Assembly: GCF_947500065.1 (NCBI RefSeq)
Contig: NZ_CANMQT010000004.1
Location: 372,001 to 436,000, forward strand
From: an uncultured Aquimarina sp.
Lineage (GTDB): Bacteria; Bacteroidota; Bacteroidia; Flavobacteriales; Flavobacteriaceae
Reading direction: 5' to 3'
Length of the DNA stretch: 64,000 nt
The notes under the pieces are model-generated. The model was given only the letters and a program-made list of their open reading frames with translations, searched no databases and had not been told where the DNA came from. Shown here in pieces: positions 1 through 10,716 of this stretch. How positions within the stretch are numbered: the first letter of the stretch is position 1; every line of letters starts with the position of its first letter. Made by a program: the position numbers and the translations under genes.

Positions 1-50
1 AAGCTTTGAAAGGAAGAAATACATAATAAGAAAATTATAAGTCTTTTCAT
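1..50 (-). CDS. 5' end of a secreted/lipoprotein-like protein running off the left edge (MKRLIIFLLCISSFQS...)
   Basis: Reverse complement of 1-50 opens with ATG followed by a hydrophobic signal-peptide-like stretch; truncated by the window edge. Confidence 0.5.
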   Translation of the reverse strand, partial: MKRLIIFLLCISSFQS

Positions 51-128
51 TGTTTAAAATTAAGCTTCTTAATCTTCTCTTCTTTATGAAGAAGGAATTA
101 TTTTAAATACGGTCTAGGTTTCAGAAAA

Positions 129-650
129 TCATCTAGCATCAAAATCGTAACTAAATCCAATTAGAAATGTATCATATTGTCTACCCAAGCTTTTAATATT
201 AAATTCTGCAAAGATATGAACGGGAATAGAAACTTGGTGTAATGCACGTAATTTAATCTGAGCACCATGGTTAAAATCTCCACTTCGAAATGCTATCAAA
301 GCATCATCTTCAATCTCTTCAAAAGCACTGGAATCATTTCCAATATATCCAAATCCTGCTGTAATTGTTGTAGGGTACCAGTTAAATAATATTAGATTTA
401 CTCCAAGAGCCAATTCATTGTATCCTTCTACATCCTCATCCGCTCCAATAGAAAACAATCTATTATACTCACCCATATAGGTAGTATAACAATTAGGAGC
501 ATACTCTAGTCTAGCTCCTAACCCAGTTTCATTAACAGAACCAAAGCTTTTGATCGCCACTAGACCATAATTTATAGCACTTGGTTCATATTGCGCGTTA
601 GAAGTAAAAGAAAGGCACAATAGTATTACAATAAACAGTATTCTCTTCAT
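129..650 (-). CDS. Hypothetical secreted protein, probable outer-membrane beta-barrel
   Basis: 173 aa ORF with N-terminal signal peptide (ILFIVILLCLSFTSNAQ) and alternating aromatic C-terminus (FLIGFSYDF). Confidence 0.6.
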   Translation of the reverse strand: MKRILFIVILLCLSFTSNAQYEPSAINYGLVAIKSFGSVNETGLGARLEYAPNCYTTYMGEYNRLFSIGADEDVEGYNELALGVNLILFNWYPTTITAGFGYIGNDSSAFEEIEDDALIAFRSGDFNHGAQIKLRALHQVSIPVHIFAEFNIKSLGRQYDTFLIGFSYDFDAR

Positions 651-698
651 TTTGGGGCAAACATATATTAGAGATAAGTCGCAAGATAAGGATTCTTC

Positions 699-1862
699 TT
701 ACTTAGCTGCAAAAAGTTTAACATCCTCCTCGCTAACTTCCTTTCCTCCAAGGATAATAAGACGCTCTACTACATTACGCAATTCTCTAATATTACCTGT
801 CCAATCATACTGCTGCAATTGTTTTACAGCTTTTTCAGAAAATGTTTTTGCTGGAGATCCTTGTTCACTAGATATCTTTTTTGCAAAGTAATCTACTAAC
901 AGAGGAATATCTTCTCGTCGATCATTCAGCGCTGGTACTTTAACAAGTATAACGGCAAGTCTATGATACAAATCCTCTCTAAAGTTATTTTCTGCGATTT
1001 CTTTCTTAAGATCTTTATTGGTTGCTGCGACTACTCTAACATCTACTTTAATATCTTTATCGCTACCAACACGTTGTATTTTATTTTCTTGTAAAGCTCT
1101 AAGTACTTTAGCTTGAGCTGAAAGACTCATATCACCTATTTCATCTAGAAATATAGTCCCGCCATTGGCTGCTTCGAATTTACCCGCACGATCTTTATTA
1201 GCCGATGTAAATGCTCCTTTTACATGCCCAAAAAGTTCACTTTCAATTAATTCTCCTGGAATAGCCGCACAATTTACTTCTATCATCTGACCTTTAGATC
1301 GTTCACTTTTTTGATGTATCCAATGTGCTACTAACTCTTTTCCTGTTCCATTTGGTCCGGTAATAAGAACTCTGGCATCCGTAGCTGCTACTTTTTCGAT
1401 AATATTCTTAATATCAGAAATGGCATCTGACTCTCCAATCATCTCATAATTTTTGGAGACTTTCTTTTTGAGCATTTTATTTTCTACAACCAATTCTTTT
1501 CTATCTAAAGCATTACGAACGGTATTTAACAATCGATTAAGATCTGGTGGTTTAGATATATAATCAAAAGCTCCTAATCGCATTGTATTGACAGCAGTAT
1601 CCAAATCTCCATGACCAGAAATCATAACCATAGGAACCTCTGGTTTTATTTTTTTTGCAGCCTCCAGCACTTCTACTCCATCCATTTTGGGCATTTTGAT
1701 ATCACATAATACCAAATCAAAATCGTCATTCTTGATTTTTTCAATCCCTACCAATCCATCTTCAGCTTCAAAAACTTGGTATTTATCACTCTCCTCAGAT
1801 AATATTTTGACCAGCACTCTTCTGATTGCCGCTTCATCTTCTATAACTAGTATTTTTGCCAT
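699..1862 (-). CDS. Sigma-54-dependent response regulator (receiver + AAA+ domain), no C-terminal HTH
   Basis: Receiver ([16 protein letters not shown]), Walker A-like [14 protein letters not shown] loop, Walker [13 protein letters not shown]; the ORF stops directly after the AAA+ domain. Confidence 0.9.
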   Translation of the reverse strand: MAKILVIEDEAAIRRVLVKILSEESDKYQVFEAEDGLVGIEKIKNDDFDLVLCDIKMPKMDGVEVLEAAKKIKPEVPMVMISGHGDLDTAVNTMRLGAFDYISKPPDLNRLLNTVRNALDRKELVVENKMLKKKVSKNYEMIGESDAISDIKNIIEKVAATDARVLITGPNGTGKELVAHWIHQKSERSKGQMIEVNCAAIPGELIESELFGHVKGAFTSANKDRAGKFEAANGGTIFLDEIGDMSLSAQAKVLRALQENKIQRVGSDKDIKVDVRVVAATNKDLKKEIAENNFREDLYHRLAVILVKVPALNDRREDIPLLVDYFAKKISSEQGSPAKTFSEKAVKQLQQYDWTGNIRELRNVVERLIILGGKEVSEEDVKLFAAK

Positions 1863-2764
1863 TATAATTTTAATTTAATTCCGCCTCGCAGATAGAACGT
1901 ATTTCTATCATTGAGAATTAAAACATTTTCTTGATTCTTATCTCTTAAACGGATTTCATTGCTTAACGTATATCCTCCATATGCAAAAAACAATAAGTGT
2001 TCCGTAAAATAATATTCGTACCCTAATGCACTATTTATAACTAACATAGATGCATTTTCTGCTGTTTTGGTTTCTCCATTCTCATCTATAAACACTCTGT
2101 TATTCTGTATATTACCATAAAACCGATCCAAACCTACAAATGCCTGCAAAGTATTTGTTTCATTAAAAAAATATTTAATACTAGTCTTTGGTGTACCTAA
2201 TGCATAGGACCAACTTGGATGAAATCGCTTTGAATAATTAATAATAGGTAAAGGAAAATTAATACTTGCTGGGGATGCATATCGTAATCCTAAAATTAAT
2301 CTTGCTGATTTTGGGGATGTTTTTTCTCCATAACTTTTTACAAAAAATACGGACCCTGCATATCTAAAATCATCACTTTCTATCCCAGCACCTTCAAGGT
2401 TAGATGAAAGCCTTGTACCTAGTTTTGCTCCGAATCTCCAGTTGTTCTTCATCTTATAGGTATACCCTACTTCAAATCCAATTGTATGAAATTCCTCTAA
2501 ACCATTTTTGTCAGGGATAATTACATCATCATTTAATTGTAAACTATTTAATCTATATTCAAAGGACATCACCAGATACGCTCCTTTTTCATTCATTTTT
2601 ATAGGGTAATTTCCTGAAAACCTAAAGCGACTATATACATTATCACTTTTTGATTGCGGAATATACGCGTATTCTATCCTTGCCAAATTTGTATCCTGTG
2701 ATTTCACCCCATTTGTTAAACAGGATATCAAAATACAAATCAATAGTAGGTTCTTATTATTCAT
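1862..2764 (-). CDS. Hypothetical outer-membrane beta-barrel protein
   Basis: 300 aa, signal peptide, repeated amphipathic aromatic strands, terminal strand LRGGIKLKL; start codon region overlaps next gene's end by 1 nt. Confidence 0.6.
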   Translation of the reverse strand: MNNKNLLLICILISCLTNGVKSQDTNLARIEYAYIPQSKSDNVYSRFRFSGNYPIKMNEKGAYLVMSFEYRLNSLQLNDDVIIPDKNGLEEFHTIGFEVGYTYKMKNNWRFGAKLGTRLSSNLEGAGIESDDFRYAGSVFFVKSYGEKTSPKSARLILGLRYASPASINFPLPIINYSKRFHPSWSYALGTPKTSIKYFFNETNTLQAFVGLDRFYGNIQNNRVFIDENGETKTAENASMLVINSALGYEYYFTEHLLFFAYGGYTLSNEIRLRDKNQENVLILNDRNTFYLRGGIKLKL

Positions 2765-2792
2765 TTCTAAAATCTAGGGGCGTCTTTATATA

Positions 2793-3689
2793 CTACTCTT
2801 TTGGGTTTAATATAGTGATTTCTCGCTGAGGGAATGGAATGTTAATATTATTTTCTCTAAACAAACGATCAATTTCAAATCTTATTTCACTTTTAGGTAT
2901 CGATGCCTGAAAGCTGTCGTTCATTGTGAAAACAAGTTTAAAATTTAACGAACTATCCCCAAAATTTGTAAATAACACTAATGGTTCTGGAGTTTTAAGG
3001 ATCTTATCATTATCCATTGCTATTTTAATAAGCAAATCTTTTACCAAATTCACATCACTACCGTAAGCCACTCCAATCTCAATAGACTCTCTGGTAATGG
3101 ATCCATTTTGAGTCCAATTATACAATGTAGACGTCAGGTATTTATGATTAGGAATAATTAACACTTTATTATCTATTGTTACGGCACGAGTAGTTCTTAA
3201 TTTAATTTCTTCTACCCTACCTACCTTACCATCTAATTCTATAATATCACCTACATGTACTGTCTGGTCCACAAAAATGAAAATCCCTGAAATAATATCT
3301 TGAATTAAAGTTTGCAAAGCAAGTCCAACACCTACTAATAAGGCCGCAGATGCTGCAAAAATAGCCGTAATATTAAAACCAATACTATCTAAAGTAACCA
3401 GAACTATGATAATATAGACAAAGTATTTAGCAAAAGAAAATACCGATACAAACTTTACTTTATCCTCCTGGGGAAGTTTTCGGGTAAGCACTTTTCTTAT
3501 AAATTTCAGAAATAAGGATGTAACAAAAAGAACGAATATCACAAACAAAAGTAGTCCCACAGTAAGCACGATAGGATCCTTCTCTGACCCTGTATGAAAA
3601 ATTTCAAAATCCAAGAACTTTTTGATGTTTCCCCAAACATCTTCTTGGATCACTTCCTTAACCTGTTCTGTAATCTCCTCCTGGGTCAT
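2793..3689 (-). CDS. MscS-family mechanosensitive ion channel
   Basis: TM segments followed by ALLVGVGLALQTLIQDIISGIFIFVDQTVHVGDIIELDGKVGRVEEIKLRTT, typical MscS pore/beta domain. Confidence 0.9.
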   Translation of the reverse strand: MTQEEITEQVKEVIQEDVWGNIKKFLDFEIFHTGSEKDPIVLTVGLLLFVIFVLFVTSLFLKFIRKVLTRKLPQEDKVKFVSVFSFAKYFVYIIIVLVTLDSIGFNITAIFAASAALLVGVGLALQTLIQDIISGIFIFVDQTVHVGDIIELDGKVGRVEEIKLRTTRAVTIDNKVLIIPNHKYLTSTLYNWTQNGSITRESIEIGVAYGSDVNLVKDLLIKIAMDNDKILKTPEPLVLFTNFGDSSLNFKLVFTMNDSFQASIPKSEIRFEIDRLFRENNINIPFPQREITILNPKE

Positions 3690-3690
3690 A

Positions 3691-4992
3691 TTAATACTTT
3701 AACCATTTAAACAACTCTTTGTAGCTTGGTTTTTTACCATACATCAAGATACCAATTCTATAGATTTTGCCAGCAAACCATATCATAAAAATAATACTTC
3801 CTATAAGTAATATGATCGATATCAAAATCTCCCACCAAGGAACTCCAAAAGGTATTCGCATCAACATTACAATAGGCGATGTTAAAGGAATCATAGAAAA
3901 TACAGTAGAGACTGTGCCGTGTGGATTTTCAATTACAGCAAAAAAGCCAACATAAATTCCTAGCATTAATGGTAATATTATTGGTAACATAAATTGTTGA
4001 GAATCTGTTTCGCTATCTACCGCAGCTCCAATGGCAGCATATATAGAACTGTATAGAAAATAACCGCCAATGAAGTATACAAAGAAAGATATCACTAATG
4101 TTAAAAGAGGCAGATTTAATACGTCCTGCATCAAAAGTTGAAGTTCTTGCTGGTTATTTCCTTGTAATGCTATAGACGGATCAACTCCTCCTGGTTGTGG
4201 ATCAATCCCGAATAAAGATGTAGCTACCAAAAGAAGAACACCTCCCAATAGTACCCAGATAAGAAACTGAAGGATTCCGGCAAAAGAAGTACCAAGAATC
4301 TTACCCATCATTAATTGCATTGGTTTTACTGAAGAAATGATAATCTCTATAATACGGTTAGTTTTTTCTTCTATTACCGATCGCATTACCATATTTCCAT
4401 AAATAATAATGAACATCATCAATAGATATCCCGCAAAACCACCAAATGCCATTTTAATGTAATTAGACATCTTAGAAGTTTTCTCTCCAAAAAAGTTTTC
4501 TATACGAATATTTATTCTCGCTTTAGAGTTTTCTATTATATTTAAATCAAGGCCTTCAGCCTTATAATTTTGTTTTGTTATTTTATTTGCTATAATCCCC
4601 TCAATAGTATTCAATATTGAAAAATTCGGTGATTCTTCTGCATAAAACTGTATGGATTCTGAAAGTTCCTTATTAGAAGATTTCTTCGGGATATATAATA
4701 ATCCATATAGCTTTTTAGAAATCACCGAATCCTTTGCTGTTTCCAGATCAAAATTGCTGTAATTAATATATTCTACCTCATCCGTGTTTTTAAGATCTGT
4801 GATGAACAATTCTGTTTCATCAACAAAGGCTATTTTTTTAATCTCATCATTATTGATCGTTGCTAACCAAGAAATCAATGCGACCATTCCCACTACAATC
4901 AGTGGACTTAGAAACGTCATCACTATAAAAGTTCTATTACGAACCCGAGCAATAAATTCTCTTTTGATAATTAATTGTAAATTACTACTCAT
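3691..4992 (-). CDS. ABC-2 type transporter permease (NatB-like)
   Basis: N-term KREFIARVRNRTFIVMTFLSPL, VIEEKTNRIIEIIISSVKPMQLMMGKILG; adjacent ATPase gene overlapping by 8 nt. Confidence 0.88.
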   Translation of the reverse strand: MSSNLQLIIKREFIARVRNRTFIVMTFLSPLIVVGMVALISWLATINNDEIKKIAFVDETELFITDLKNTDEVEYINYSNFDLETAKDSVISKKLYGLLYIPKKSSNKELSESIQFYAEESPNFSILNTIEGIIANKITKQNYKAEGLDLNIIENSKARINIRIENFFGEKTSKMSNYIKMAFGGFAGYLLMMFIIIYGNMVMRSVIEEKTNRIIEIIISSVKPMQLMMGKILGTSFAGILQFLIWVLLGGVLLLVATSLFGIDPQPGGVDPSIALQGNNQQELQLLMQDVLNLPLLTLVISFFVYFIGGYFLYSSIYAAIGAAVDSETDSQQFMLPIILPLMLGIYVGFFAVIENPHGTVSTVFSMIPLTSPIVMLMRIPFGVPWWEILISIILLIGSIIFMIWFAGKIYRIGILMYGKKPSYKELFKWLKY

Positions 4993-5914
4993 TTTCTGTA
5001 ATGGTTTTAATGAATATTTCGTTTACCGTTGGTATTACTTCATTAAATCGAACAACCTGCGCTTTTTCGGATAAATATCGTAACAGATCATTTGGAGAAG
5101 CATCTTTATTCAATGATATTTTCAGTTTAAGTTGATCCTCTATGGTTTTAAAATTCGCAGGTTCTGTTATAAACTTGTTCCGTAAGATTTCATTCAATTG
5201 ATTATTGTCTTCTGACAACAGTCCTACTTCAAATGTATTTGATTTATATTCCTTTTTGATATCAGAAACTTTTCCTTCTAATATTTTATTAGATTTATTA
5301 ATCAAAGCCATATGGTCACATAGCTCTTCAACACTTTCCATCCGATGTGTAGAAAAAATAACTGTTGCTCCTTCATCGCGTAATTGAAGAATTTCATCTT
5401 TAATTACATTGGCATTTATGGGGTCAAATCCACTAAAAGGTTCATCAAATATTAATAACTTTGGCCTATGAAGTACAGTTACAATGAATTGTACCTTCTG
5501 CGCCATTCCTTTAGAAAGTTCTTGAATTTTCTTATCCCACCAATGGGAAATATCAAATTTATCAAACCAGTATTTCAACCGCTCCTTAGCATCTTTTTTA
5601 CTTAAACCCTTTAACTGAGCTAGATACAAAGCCTGTTCGCCAACTTTCATGGATTTATATAATCCTCTTTCTTCAGGCAAATAACCGATATCCTTTATAT
5701 GATACGGTTGTAAAGGTTCCCCATCCAAAAGAACACTTCCGGTATCTGGCAGGGTTATTTGGTTGATAATTCTAATCAAGGTGGTTTTACCAGCACCGTT
5801 TGGTCCTAATAATCCAAAAATACTTCCTTTAGGTACTTTAATAGAAACGTCATTCAGAGCAATAAAATCCCCAAACCGTTTAGTTGCTTGCTGTACCTCT
5901 AAAAGATTGGTCAT
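4985..5914 (-). CDS. ABC transporter ATP-binding protein (NatA-like)
   Basis: Walker A GPNGAGKTT, signature-like LSKGMAQKVQF, Walker B LLIFDEPFSGFDP. Confidence 0.93.
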   Translation of the reverse strand: MTNLLEVQQATKRFGDFIALNDVSIKVPKGSIFGLLGPNGAGKTTLIRIINQITLPDTGSVLLDGEPLQPYHIKDIGYLPEERGLYKSMKVGEQALYLAQLKGLSKKDAKERLKYWFDKFDISHWWDKKIQELSKGMAQKVQFIVTVLHRPKLLIFDEPFSGFDPINANVIKDEILQLRDEGATVIFSTHRMESVEELCDHMALINKSNKILEGKVSDIKKEYKSNTFEVGLLSEDNNQLNEILRNKFITEPANFKTIEDQLKLKISLNKDASPNDLLRYLSEKAQVVRFNEVIPTVNEIFIKTITENE

Positions 5915-6269
5915 ACAGAAAAATGTGATTTATTCTAAAATTCAAAAAAACTATGCTAAGTAAGTCAAAATATCAATGAAATGAAATAAATAGCAATATT
6001 AAACCCCGATTATACTTTAGAAAATCTATTAATGCTCTCAATTGCTTCAAATACTAACGTTTCACTTTGTTTTTAATTTCACCTTAGGGTGCTATCTCAA
6101 AAGTAAGAAAACAGCAATCTTTATTATACTTGAAAACTTCTTCACGAAGTGCTAATATATAATCTAGGTTAAACAGATCATAGTTCATGGTTAGCAAAAT
6201 TAATAAATTAAATGGCTTTGAAATTAAATCCGAATTTATCAACAAAACCCAAGTCTATAAAAAACAAAA

Positions 6270-6299
6270 CCCACCCTAAATACAAGTATTAAGGATGGG
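6270..6299 (-). terminator. Hairpin followed by T-rich tract on minus strand, downstream of dnaJ
   Basis: Minus strand CCCATCCTTAATACTTGTATTTAGGGTGGGTTTTGTTTTTT. Confidence 0.55.
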
Positions 6300-6426
6300 A
6301 AAAAAATTGCTATGAAAAAGAAAAATTATCACTAAATGCGCTAGTGATGTTTCAAATATACGAATTTTTATTAAACAAAAATTAGCATATATGAATGATT
6401 CCTCTTATCAAGTATCATTACTGTTT

Positions 6427-7548
6427 TTATGAAAACATATCTTTTACTTTTTCAAAAAATGATTTGTCTTTACTATCAGGGCTAGGTTTAAAATGATCAT
6501 CCTGAGCCATTCTTTCGAAAAAATCTCGTTGTTCTTTATTTAGTGTTTTTGGTGTCCATACATTTACGTGTACCAAAAGATCTCCTTTACCGTATCCATT
6601 GATACTAGGGATTCCCTTTCCTCTTAATCGCAGTATTTTACCACTCTGCACTCCTTCTTCGATTTTAATACGCACCTTACCAGATACTGTATCAATCTCT
6701 CTGGATGCTCCCAAGGCCGCTTCCGAAAAACTAATATATAAGTCATAATGCAGGTTATCTCCTTCTCGTTGCAGTTCTGCGTGATCCTGCTCTTCTATTG
6801 CTACTAGAAGGTCACCAGGAACACCATTACCAGGTGCTTCATTTCCTTTTCCAGAAACTTTAAGCTGCATACCATCTTCTACTCCTGCTGGTATTTTTAT
6901 AGTTACTGTTTCCTCAGAAACTTTTAAACCTTGTCCATCGGCATCTGCAGGTCTATGATCAATTGCTTGTCCTGCACCTCCACAAGTAGAGCATGTGGTA
7001 GATGTTTGCATCCTACCTAAAATAGTATTGGTGATTCTAGTCATCTGACCACTACCATTACAAGTCGAACATGTTTTATAAGTAGTTCCCTGAGCCTGGA
7101 TCTTACGTTTTACTTTGATTTTTTTCTCTACGCCATTAGCAATTTCTTCTAATGTAAGTTTGACACGTATACGCAGATTACTTCCTTTTACACGACGTTG
7201 TCTTCCGCCACCGCCACTGAAACCGCCACCGAAACCACCACCGCCGAAGATATCTCCAAACTGACTAAATATGTCATCCATATTCATTCCGCCGCCGCCG
7301 AAACCGCCACCGAAACCACCACCACCTTCAAAAGCTTGATGTCCAAATTGATCGTATCGTGATTTTTTATCAGGATCACTTAATACTTCGTATGCTTCTG
7401 CAGCTTTCTTAAACTTCTCCTCTGCTGACGCATCTCCTGGGTTTTTATCCGGATGATATTCTATCGCTTTTTTACGATATGCTTTTTTAATTTCAGCTTC
7501 TGTGGCATTTTTACTAAGGCCTAAAATATCATAAAAATCTTCTTTCAT
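6427..7548 (-). CDS. dnaJ: Chaperone protein DnaJ
   Basis: J-domain with HPD ([10 protein letters not shown]), G/F-rich region, zinc-finger CxxCxG motifs. Confidence 0.97.
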   Translation of the reverse strand: MKEDFYDILGLSKNATEAEIKKAYRKKAIEYHPDKNPGDASAEEKFKKAAEAYEVLSDPDKKSRYDQFGHQAFEGGGGFGGGFGGGGMNMDDIFSQFGDIFGGGGFGGGFSGGGGRQRRVKGSNLRIRVKLTLEEIANGVEKKIKVKRKIQAQGTTYKTCSTCNGSGQMTRITNTILGRMQTSTTCSTCGGAGQAIDHRPADADGQGLKVSEETVTIKIPAGVEDGMQLKVSGKGNEAPGNGVPGDLLVAIEEQDHAELQREGDNLHYDLYISFSEAALGASREIDTVSGKVRIKIEEGVQSGKILRLRGKGIPSINGYGKGDLLVHVNVWTPKTLNKEQRDFFERMAQDDHFKPSPDSKDKSFFEKVKDMFS

Positions 7549-7556
7549 CGCTTATC

Positions 7557-8099
7557 TTATTGTCCGGTTACTACCTTAGGAAAACGAATTACCTTATCTC
7601 CTAATTTATATCCTTTTTCTATAACGTCTACAATCTTACCTTTTAACTCATCACTAGGTGCTGGTATTTGAGTTATCGCTTCGTGATCATCTGCATTAAA
7701 AGCATCTCCTGCAGCTACTTCTACTTCGGACAATCCTTTACCCTTAAGAGCTTCTTTTAATTTGTTATGAATTAACTCAATACCTGTCAACACATCCTTA
7801 TCAGCAGATTTTTCAATCTCTTTCATAGCACGATCAAAATCATCTAATACCGGTAACATAGATTGCATAACATCCTGACCAGCTGTCTTAAATAATTCTA
7901 TTCGTTCTTTAGAAGTTCGCTTTTTGTAATTCTCAAATTCCGCAAAAAGTCTTAAAAACTTGTCTTTTTCTTTTTCCAAATCTTCTTTTAACTGTGCCTC
8001 AACATCTATTTCTTCTACTTCAGTTTCCTCTACTGTTGTATCAAGTACTTCTTCTACTTGATCTTTTACATCTTCCGTATTTTTATTTTTCTTACTCAT
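7557..8099 (-). CDS. grpE: Nucleotide exchange factor GrpE
   Basis: FAEFENYKKRTSKERIELFKTAGQDVMQSMLPVLDDFDRAM and GYKLGDKVIRFPKVVV-type C-term; adjacent to dnaJ. Confidence 0.96.
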   Translation of the reverse strand: MSKKNKNTEDVKDQVEEVLDTTVEETEVEEIDVEAQLKEDLEKEKDKFLRLFAEFENYKKRTSKERIELFKTAGQDVMQSMLPVLDDFDRAMKEIEKSADKDVLTGIELIHNKLKEALKGKGLSEVEVAAGDAFNADDHEAITQIPAPSDELKGKIVDVIEKGYKLGDKVIRFPKVVTGQ

Positions 8100-8223
8100 G
8101 TAACTAGTACCTTTTATAAGTTTCTTTTTTGAAGATGCAAAAGTACTGCCATTTTTGAATAAATGTCATAATGTCACAGGAATATTTTAGTATATATTTA
8201 AGAGTATTCATTTTCTAAAAAAA

Positions 8224-8231
8224 TAATTTTG
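8224..8231 (+). promoter_or_regulatory. Putative Bacteroidetes -7 box TAATTTTG upstream of yceI-like gene
   Basis: Exact match to TAnnTTTG about 30 nt before the ATG; -33 element weak. Confidence 0.4.
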
Positions 8232-8260
8232 GCTTTTTAAAATTATAAACTGGAATTATT

Positions 8261-8932
8261 ATGAAAACCAAATTGATAAACTTATTTGCTATTACTGCAA
8301 TTATAGTAGCGACTACTTCTTGCAAAGGCGAGAAAAAAAATGAAACCGAAGCTACTGCTGCAGAAGAGGTAGTAGAAGCACCTGCAGAAGCAATAACCTA
8401 TATAGTGGATAATGCATCTAGCACTATTGACTGGATTGGTAAAAAGCCTACAGAAAATCATACAGGAACTATTAACATTGCAAAAGGTAAAGTAAAAACA
8501 CAGGATGGAAAAATCCAAAGTGGATCTTTTGTGATCGATATGGCTTCAATTAATGTAACCGATTTAGAAGGTGATCAAAAAGCAGGATTAGAAGGACATC
8601 TTAAAGGAGAAGGAGAAGGTAAAGAAGATCATTTCTTTAATGTAGCTAAATTTCCAAATGCTTCTTTTGAAGTAACAGGAGTTTCAGAAAAAGAAGGTAA
8701 AACGATTATTGAAGGAAATCTTACTATCAAAGGAATTAAGAAAAATATTTCTTTTCCAGCGTCGTCTTCTGTAGAAGGAGATACGATGACTTTAAATAGC
8801 GAGGTATTCACAATTAACCGTACAGATTGGGGTGTGAATTATGGATCTAAATCTGTTTTCGAAAACTTAGGAGATAAATTCATCATGGATGATATCGAAT
8901 TAAAGGTTAGCTTAAAAGCTAAGAAAGCTTAA
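8261..8932 (+). CDS. YceI family lipoprotein
   Basis: Lipobox TTSCKGEKK; YceI-like SSTIDWIGKKPTENHTGTI and HFFNVAKFPNASFEVTGV. Confidence 0.9.
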   Translation: MKTKLINLFAITAIIVATTSCKGEKKNETEATAAEEVVEAPAEAITYIVDNASSTIDWIGKKPTENHTGTINIAKGKVKTQDGKIQSGSFVIDMASINVTDLEGDQKAGLEGHLKGEGEGKEDHFFNVAKFPNASFEVTGVSEKEGKTIIEGNLTIKGIKKNISFPASSSVEGDTMTLNSEVFTINRTDWGVNYGSKSVFENLGDKFIMDDIELKVSLKAKKA

Positions 8933-8953
8933 TTCAAAAAACCTATTTTATAA

Positions 8954-8987
8954 AAAAGGGTCAACATTTTAAAATGTTGACCCTTTT
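8954..8987. terminator. Bidirectional rho-independent terminator between convergent genes
   Basis: Perfect palindrome AAAAGGGTCAACATTTTAAAATGTTGACCCTTTT. Confidence 0.85.
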
Positions 8988-9004
8988 ATGTTTTGTTATT
9001 TATT

Positions 9005-9910
9005 TTATAAGATAAGATCCTCAATTGCCTGAGTAATATTATCATGCTTAAATCGAAAACCTGTTTCTAAAATTTTATCACTACATACTCTTTGACTGCC
9101 AAACAACAATATATGCATGTCTCCTAAAGCAAGTTTCATCATAAACTTAGGTACATTTGGTAATACTATTTTTTTAGCTAAATGATCAGCAATAGCATGA
9201 GTCAGCTTATAATTAGATACAGGGTTAGGTGCCACTGCATTATACAAACCTGTTAGTTCTTCCTCAACGACATACGTAAACAACCGCGCCAGGTCTTCAA
9301 TATGAATCCAACTCTGCCATTGTTTTCCGTCACCAAAAACAGCACCTATTCCTTGTTTAATAGGGTTGGCTATCTTAGGAAAAGCTCCTCCTTTATTAGA
9401 AAGCACTAGCCCTATCCTAAGAAGACTCACTTCTATATTTATAGTTTTGAACTCATTGACTGCTGTTTCCCATTTTTTTACCACCTCTCCTAAAAATCCA
9501 GTATCTTCTTTGAGAGAACTCTCCATATAATAATTCTGAAAAGAATCTGGATAAATCCCAATTGCACTAGCCGAAACGATATGACGTACCGCATGTTTTT
9601 CTTTTTTGAGAGATTCTAATATTAAATTAGTGGTAACAACACGACTATTTACAATTTCTTGTTTATAATTATTTGTCCAACGTTTAGCTACGCTAGCTCC
9701 GACAAGGTGGATAATTACCTCAACATCTTTAAAACAATCCAAATCTATTTCTCCCAAATTTGGATTCCAATAATATCCTTTATAATTCTTTTCTGACGTA
9801 AGCTTATTTTTACTTGTAGTAAGATAATGTACATCAATATCCGATTGATGACATAACTTTACAATCTCCTGACCAATAAGCCCGGTTGCACCAGTAATTA
9901 AAACTTTCAT
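9005..9910 (-). CDS. TIGR01777 family NAD-dependent epimerase/dehydratase
   Basis: ITGATGLIGQEIVKL Rossmann motif; WNPNLGEID, HLVGASVAKRWT, WQSWIHIEDLARL. Confidence 0.9.
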   Translation of the reverse strand: MKVLITGATGLIGQEIVKLCHQSDIDVHYLTTSKNKLTSEKNYKGYYWNPNLGEIDLDCFKDVEVIIHLVGASVAKRWTNNYKQEIVNSRVVTTNLILESLKKEKHAVRHIVSASAIGIYPDSFQNYYMESSLKEDTGFLGEVVKKWETAVNEFKTINIEVSLLRIGLVLSNKGGAFPKIANPIKQGIGAVFGDGKQWQSWIHIEDLARLFTYVVEEELTGLYNAVAPNPVSNYKLTHAIADHLAKKIVLPNVPKFMMKLALGDMHILLFGSQRVCSDKILETGFRFKHDNITQAIEDLIL

Positions 9911-10029
9911 AGCAAAGCAATTTCATGCAAAGTAATACGTGCTTTTAAGATAACCAATGTCTTTATTATAGGTTTAACAAACATTAATGAAATACCATCT
10001 TTGATTTTTAAAAACTATTAGTAGGTTTT

Positions 10030-10716
10030 TTATTTTTTTGTAGCTCTTAGCATTTCTCTTTTACCAGGAGGTCCAGGAAGTCTTTCAACAACAAAACCTA
10101 CTTCTTGCATGGCACGTCTTACACTACCTTTTGCAGAATATGTAACCAAAACTCCATTATCCATTAGTGCATCGTACATTTTCTTAAAAACATCCACTCC
10201 CCACAATTCTGGTTGTACTCTTGCCCCAAAGGCATCAAAATAGATTAAATCATAACAATATTGATCTTCTATATCTTTAAAAAACTGTTTTCTCTTAGTA
10301 AGAGCAAAAGAAGAAGATATGGTATTAGGTATTTCCCAAGAAGACTCATGAAATGTATCAAAAACAGTTTGATTATCCTGAGCTAACAGCTGATCAACAT
10401 AATTCAAAAGCTTTACTTCATCCATTGTAATTGGATATGCTTCTACTCCAACATAATTGACTTTTTGGTTGATTTTCAATGCTTCCAAATAGGTTATAAA
10501 TGCATTCAATCCTGTTCCAAAACCAATCTCTAAAATATTCAATTCAGGAAACTTCTTAAAAGCCAAAATATGATCAAAACCACTTTTTATAAAAACGTGC
10601 TTCGCTTCATTAATTGCTCCGTGCTTAGAATGGTAATGTTCATCTAACTCAGGAAAGTGAATAGTAGTAGAACCATCAGAAGTAGTTATAATCTCACGTT
10701 TTAGTTTTTCTTTCAT
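10030..10716 (-). CDS. mnmD: tRNA (5-methylaminomethyl-2-thiouridine)(34)-methyltransferase MnmD-like
   Basis: TSDGSTTIHFPELDEHYHSKHGAINEAKHVFI, NILEIGFGTGLNAF, YFDAFGARVQPELW; standalone methyltransferase without the MnmC oxidase domain. Confidence 0.88.
   Translation of the reverse strand: MKEKLKREIITTSDGSTTIHFPELDEHYHSKHGAINEAKHVFIKSGFDHILAFKKFPELNILEIGFGTGLNAFITYLEALKINQKVNYVGVEAYPITMDEVKLLNYVDQLLAQDNQTVFDTFHESSWEIPNTISSSFALTKRKQFFKDIEDQYCYDLIYFDAFGARVQPELWGVDVFKKMYDALMDNGVLVTYSAKGSVRRAMQEVGFVVERLPGPPGKREMLRATKK

Noticed and set aside
652-891. ORF on + strand opposite the sigma-54 regulator
   Set aside because: Antisense to a well-supported coding region with clear domain motifs; no independent support. 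Same for most other short listed ORFs lying opposite larger genes (for example 11608-11826, 15567-15758, 40612-41124, 46650-47063, 61680-62027).
7189-7335. GC-rich repeated CCGCCACC-type tract
   Set aside because: It is the Gly/Phe-rich linker of DnaJ ([12 protein letters not shown]), not a regulatory or mobile repeat.
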